A DNA stretch of 64,000 bases from contig JAYQTB010000004.1 in NCBI GenBank assembly GCA_038147195.1, forward strand, positions 1,550,001 to 1,614,000, given 5' to 3'. This document shows positions 60,566 through 64,000 of the stretch, piece after piece. This DNA is from Eutrophocola salsuginis (GTDB lineage Bacteria > Pseudomonadota > Gammaproteobacteria > Pseudomonadales > Pseudohongiellaceae). A program made the translations under genes and the position numbers. The notes beneath the pieces were generated by a model. That model was not told where the DNA came from, did not search any database, and saw nothing but the letters and a program-made list of their open reading frames with translations. Each line of letters starts with the position of its first letter. Positions within the stretch are counted from its first letter, which is position 1.

Positions 60566-61924
60566 ATGCGCGAGTCGAAGGAACAACACGCACTGATACA
60601 GGACCATCTTCATGAGCTTAGTTCGGCCCTTGAAAGTGGTGCTTTCGTGCGTGTTAGGCGCATGCTCAATGCCCTGCCCGCCCCGACCATCGCGCACCTG
60701 CTGGAATCCTCACCCCACACCGCCCGCGAAGTTCTGTGGCAACTGGTGGAAAAGAGCAACGAGGGCGAGGTCCTCAACTACCTCAATGAGGATATCCAGT
60801 CTGACATTCTTGGCAAGCTGAGTCCCGAGGAAGTAGCCTCCCTGACTGAGAACCTGGAAACAGATGACATGGCTGATATCCTGCAGATGCTGCCGGAACA
60901 GGTCATCTACCAGGTGCTGCTGGCCATGGACGAACAGGACCGTAATCGGCTGGAGACCGTACTGTCCTATCCCGAGGACACCGCCGGGGGCCTGCTCAAC
61001 ACAGATACCATCACGGTACGCCGCAGCACCACGCTGGACGTTGTCCTTCGTTACCTGCGCCGGCACAACGAGATTCCGCACATGACGGACAACATCCTGG
61101 TAACAAGCCGGGACGATCACCTAGTCGGCATCCTACCCCTGCGCAAACTGCTGGTGTCTGATCCCAACCTCACGGTCGAGGATGTCATGATCACCGATTA
61201 CAACGCCATCCCAGTGGACATGAGCGAAAGCGAGGTCGCTCAGTTGTTCGAGCGCATGGATCTGGTATCCGCTCCCGTGGTCAATGAGGAAGGCCGGCTG
61301 CTGGGCCGCATCACCATTGACGACGTGGTCGACGTAATTCGTGACGACGCTGAGCATTCCCTGCTGGGCATGCACGGTCTGGATGAGGAAGAAGACACTT
61401 TTGCCCCGGTGTTGAAAACCAGCAAGCGCCGCTCAATCTGGCTGGGCATTAACCTGGTCAATGCCTTTATCGCCGCTACCGTGATCAGCCGTTTTTCGGA
61501 AACCATCGACAAAGTGGTGGCACTGGCCATCCTAATGACTGTCGTGGCCAACATGGGTGGTGTAGCCGGCAACCAGACACTTACCTTGGTGATCCGCAGC
61601 ATGGCTATCGGCCAGATCGGCAAAACCAACCAACGCTGGCTCATGAACCGGGAGCTGCAGGTTGCCATGCTGAATGGCGTGGTCCTTGCGTTTGTCGCCG
61701 GCACCATTGCCACGTTGTGGTTTTCCGATCTCAAGCTTGGCATCATTTTCGCCACCGCCATGATCATCAACTTATTCACGGCGGCGCTGGCCGGTGCCTT
61801 CCTACCCCTATTCCTGAAGTCCCTGAAGATCGATCCCGCACTGGCCGGAAGCATGGCAATGACGACCGTGACCGACGTGGTGGGTTTCCTTGCCTTCCTT
61901 GGCCTGGCTACGCTGTTTTACTGA
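60566..61924 (+). CDS. mgtE: Magnesium transporter MgtE (second copy)
   Basis: 452-aa Mg2+ channel/transporter: N domain (LNEDIQSDILGKLSPEEVAS), CBS pair with YPEDTAGGLLNTDTITVRR, linking helix, and five membrane segments from about residue 290. Pore signatures are NMGGVAGNQTLTLVIRSMAI and AMTTVTDVVGFLAFLGLATL. It is a separate lineage from the MgtE at 14380 as far as these motifs show (GVAGNQTL versus GQSGNTGAQ). It lies 90 bp after npr and 12 bp before darP. Confidence 0.95.
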   Translation: MRESKEQHALIQDHLHELSSALESGAFVRVRRMLNALPAPTIAHLLESSPHTAREVLWQLVEKSNEGEVLNYLNEDIQSDILGKLSPEEVASLTENLETDDMADILQMLPEQVIYQVLLAMDEQDRNRLETVLSYPEDTAGGLLNTDTITVRRSTTLDVVLRYLRRHNEIPHMTDNILVTSRDDHLVGILPLRKLLVSDPNLTVEDVMITDYNAIPVDMSESEVAQLFERMDLVSAPVVNEEGRLLGRITIDDVVDVIRDDAEHSLLGMHGLDEEEDTFAPVLKTSKRRSIWLGINLVNAFIAATVISRFSETIDKVVALAILMTVVANMGGVAGNQTLTLVIRSMAIGQIGKTNQRWLMNRELQVAMLNGVVLAFVAGTIATLWFSDLKLGIIFATAMIINLFTAALAGAFLPLFLKSLKIDPALAGSMAMTTVTDVVGFLAFLGLATLFY

Positions 61925-61936
61925 GTCTACAAGTTC

Positions 61937-62461
61937 ATGAGCGACAACGAATTTTCCGACAACCTGCCCGAGGAACAGCTCAGCAAGACGCGGCGCAAGA
62001 AGAACATGCATGCGCTACAGGAGCTGGGTGAAACACTCACAACACTGCCACCAGCGCTACTGGCCAAGTGCAACCTGCCCGCCGAGCTGCTCCAGGCGAT
62101 TACAGAATACAAGCGTATCCCCGACAAGCGGGGTGCTAAGAAACGCCAGATGCAGTTCATCGGCCGGGTGATGCGTGACGTGGATGCCGAACCCATCCTG
62201 CAAGTATTGAAGGAGCAGGGTCAGCAAGCAGAACTGGAAAAGCGGCGTTTCCATCACCTGGATGAAGTGCGTGAACAACTACTGGCCGGTGACCAGGCTA
62301 TGCTGGACGAACTCATCAGGGATTTCGATGACTTCGACATCCAGTATGCCAGGGCATTGATAAGGCAGGCGCAAAAGGAACAGGTGGATAACAAGGCCCA
62401 TGCCGCTTCGCGCAAACTGTTTGCCTACCTTAAGGAATTGACAGCAAAAAAAGGTCGTTAG
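61937..62461 (+). CDS. darP: Ribosome-associated protein DarP/YjgA (DUF615)
   Basis: 174-aa helical protein that binds late 50S ribosome precursors in E. coli. Signature: SKTRRKKNMHALQELGETL near residue 15, LQAITEYKRIPDKRGAKKRQ and MQFIGRVMRDVD. The stop overlaps the convergent mrp stop by 4 bp. Confidence 0.94.
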   Translation: MSDNEFSDNLPEEQLSKTRRKKNMHALQELGETLTTLPPALLAKCNLPAELLQAITEYKRIPDKRGAKKRQMQFIGRVMRDVDAEPILQVLKEQGQQAELEKRRFHHLDEVREQLLAGDQAMLDELIRDFDDFDIQYARALIRQAQKEQVDNKAHAASRKLFAYLKELTAKKGR

Positions 62462-63309
62462 TCGTCACTGATTGAAATACACGGCCCGCTTTTACCTGCC
62501 GGACTTTCCCTGAGCTGCTGCGCGACCTTACTGGCGATTTCTAGGTAGATCTGCGCTATCCTGCCGTCGGGTTCTGCCACAACGGCAGGATTGCCGGCAT
62601 CGCATTGCTCGCGGATAGCAGTATCCAGTGGCAATTCACCCAGCAACGTCACACCGTAATTGTCTGCTATACGCCCTGCGCCACCGTCCCCAAAGATATT
62701 CTCGCTGTGACCACAGTTGCTGCACACGTGGATACTCATGTTCTCCACCACACCCAGTATTGGCACTTCCACCTTGCGGAACATTTCGATACCACGTCTG
62801 GCGTCCAGCAGGGCGACATCCTGCGGTGTGGTGACGATCACCGCACCGGTAACCGGCACGCTCTGGGCAAGGCTAAGCTGGATATCACCAGTACCCGGAG
62901 GCATGTCAACGATCAGATAATCCAGTTCACCCCAGCGGGTATCGTTTAGTATCTGGTTAAATGCGCCAACTACCATGGGACCGCGCCATACCATCGCCTG
63001 GTTTTCATCTACCAGAAGGCCTACCGAGTTGCACTTTATGCCATGGGCTTCTACCGGCAGCATGAACTTGCCACCTTCGATCTCGGGACGTGTGCCGGGC
63101 GCAATACCCAGCATCAGCGGCTGGCTAGGGCCATAGATATCGGCGTCGAAGATGCCGGTCTTGTACCCCTGGCAGGCCAGCGCCAGCGCTAGGTTCACCG
63201 CAGTGGTGGATTTGCCGACGCCACCCTTGCCCGAGGCGACCACGACAATATGTCTGACCCGGCTCAGGTTGGAATCGGGTTTGGGATGAATGCTGCTACC
63301 ATTACTCAT
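62458..63309 (-). CDS. mrp: Iron-sulfur cluster carrier protein Mrp/ApbC
   Basis: Cytoplasmic P-loop NTPase that carries and transfers Fe-S clusters. 283 aa: Walker A VVVASGKGGVGKSTTAVNLA, ADIYGPSQPLMLGI, LDYLIVDMPPGTGDIQLSLA and the cluster-binding CxxC in HVCSNCGHSENIFGDGG. The N-terminal DUF59 domain found in some Mrp proteins is missing, as in other short forms. ATG at 63309. Confidence 0.95.
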   Translation of the reverse strand: MSNGSSIHPKPDSNLSRVRHIVVVASGKGGVGKSTTAVNLALALACQGYKTGIFDADIYGPSQPLMLGIAPGTRPEIEGGKFMLPVEAHGIKCNSVGLLVDENQAMVWRGPMVVGAFNQILNDTRWGELDYLIVDMPPGTGDIQLSLAQSVPVTGAVIVTTPQDVALLDARRGIEMFRKVEVPILGVVENMSIHVCSNCGHSENIFGDGGAGRIADNYGVTLLGELPLDTAIREQCDAGNPAVVAEPDGRIAQIYLEIASKVAQQLRESPAGKSGPCISISDD

Positions 63310-63331
63310 GGCGTATTGCTCAAGCTAAATG

Positions 63332-63352
63332 AAAAAGGGGGCTAAGCCCCCT
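63332..63352 (-). terminator. Terminator after the pyrophosphatase gene
   Basis: Reverse strand: AGGGGGC, loop TTA, GCCCCCT followed by TTTTTC. It lies 26 bp beyond the hppA stop and just before mrp. Confidence 0.85.
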
Positions 63353-63377
63353 CTTACGTGGATTTCCAGTTCGCGGA

Positions 63378-64000
63378 TTAGCCGACCAGTATGCCGCCGT
63401 AGTTCACGAAGAACGGGGCAAACACCAGGCTAAGGATCGCTGACAGTTTGATCAGGATGTTCAGGGAAGGTCCTGAAGTATCCTTAAGCGGGTCACCTAC
63501 GGTATCACCAACAACCGCAGCCTTGTGCTCCTCTGAGCCCTTGCCGCCGTGATGGCCTTTTTCGATGTACTTCTTGGCATTGTCCCAGGCACCGCCGGAG
63601 TTGGAGGAGGCAATCGCCAAGACACCGCCTGCAACCAGAGAACCTGCCAGCAGGCCAGCAACGGCTTGCACGCCGAACAGGAATCCGACTACCAGCGGGG
63701 TGCCGATAATGAGCACGCCAGGGGCGATCATTTCACGCAGGGCAGCCTGGGTGGAAATTGCAACGCACTGGCCGTATTGCGGACGACCCTGGCCTTCCAT
63801 GATGCCCGGGATTTCGCGGAACTGGCGACGTACTTCCTCGATCATATCAAATGCCGCAGAACCGACGGATTTCATGGTCATGGCAGAGAACAGGAACGGC
63901 AGCACAGCACCGATGAATAGCGAGGTATAAACCATGGGATCCAGAAGGGTGATAGCGCTGACCAGGTCGTAATTGGCGCCGTATTCCGGTAATGCACGCA
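63378..64000 (-). CDS. hppA: Membrane-bound ion-translocating pyrophosphatase, C-terminal part (cut by window edge)
   Basis: C-terminal 207 codons of a pyrophosphate-driven proton (or sodium) pump of the inner membrane. Motifs: LLDPMVYTSLFIGAVLPFLF, REMIAPGVLIIGTPLVVGFL, ASSNSGGAWDNAKKYIEKG and DTVGDPLKDTSGPSLNILIK, which include the conserved acidic residues that hold Mg-pyrophosphate. The part that separates K+-dependent from K+-independent types lies outside or is not decidable here. The frame is open to position 64000. Confidence 0.95.
   Translation of the reverse strand, partial: RALPEYGANYDLVSAITLLDPMVYTSLFIGAVLPFLFSAMTMKSVGSAAFDMIEEVRRQFREIPGIMEGQGRPQYGQCVAISTQAALREMIAPGVLIIGTPLVVGFLFGVQAVAGLLAGSLVAGGVLAIASSNSGGAWDNAKKYIEKGHHGGKGSEEHKAAVVGDTVGDPLKDTSGPSLNILIKLSAILSLVFAPFFVNYGGILVG

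Noticed and set aside
1..64000. CRISPR arrays, insertion sequences, prophage genes, tRNA genes, rRNA genes
   Set aside because: No direct-repeat/spacer arrays, transposase, integrase, phage structural gene, tRNA cloverleaf or rRNA sequence was recognised by eye. Weak tRNA-like folds could be missed without a covariance search.

Overview
The window looks like chromosomal DNA of a free-living, aerobic, Gram-negative gammaproteobacterium. It carries lipopolysaccharide export genes (lptABC, kdsC, kdsD), the outer-membrane lipoprotein gene lpoA, sspA/sspB, a cytochrome bc1 complex, RNase P RNA of the bacterial A type and a complete murein/division cluster. From memory, the backbone order (dcw cluster, rnpB, rsmI, lpoA, yraN, diaA, dolP, sspBA, pet genes, rpsI-rplM, zapE, zapG, cysD-cysNC, algW/degS, his genes, murA, ibaG, mlaC, kdsD-kdsC-lptCAB, rpoN, ptsN, rapZ, npr) follows the pseudomonad order. 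Several members usual in that order are missing or broken here. I cannot assign a genus.

Region by region. 1-11.7 kb: minus-strand dcw cluster from mraZ to the start of murC, with a clear promoter and a helically phased GGG repeat upstream of mraZ that fits a MraZ operator. 11.7-12.6 kb: a non-coding stretch and rnpB. 12.6-15.7 kb: an MscS-like channel, a membrane-less MgtE-domain protein with a His-rich tail, and a full MgtE. 15.7-21.1 kb: rsmI, a redoxin, lpoA, a decayed yraN, diaA, dolP and a frameshifted sspB. 21.2-24.6 kb: sspA, one gene encoding cytochrome b fused to cytochrome c1, and the Rieske protein. 24.7-27.5 kb: rpsI-rplM, zapE, zapG. 27.6-30.5 kb: cysD and fused cysNC for sulfate activation. 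30.5-46.6 kb: the accessory part. It holds a TonB receptor divergent from a membrane-anchored winged-helix regulator, acyl-CoA and aldehyde dehydrogenases, a small Rieske protein, a metallo-beta-lactamase-fold enzyme, a DUF5916 barrel protein, a LigW-like decarboxylase, a second aldehyde dehydrogenase, YciI, an antitoxin remnant, DUF1244, Sui1/YciH and Nif3. 46.8-52.3 kb: DegS/AlgW-type protease, hisD, hisG, murA, ibaG and a lone mlaC. 52.5-62.5 kb: plus-strand run yrbG, kdsD, kdsC, lptC, lptA, lptB, rpoN, ptsN, rapZ, npr, a second MgtE and darP/yjgA. 62.5-64 kb: mrp and the 3' part of a membrane pyrophosphatase gene.

Most of the window is envelope biogenesis and core metabolism. I found no phage, insertion sequence, CRISPR array or tRNA. 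The points most worth a second look are the petB-petC fusion, the MscS/MgtE-N/MgtE trio, the decayed yraN and frameshifted sspB, the absent mlaFEDB and hpf, the MraZ operator, and an inverted-repeat element that ends exactly on a stop codon.
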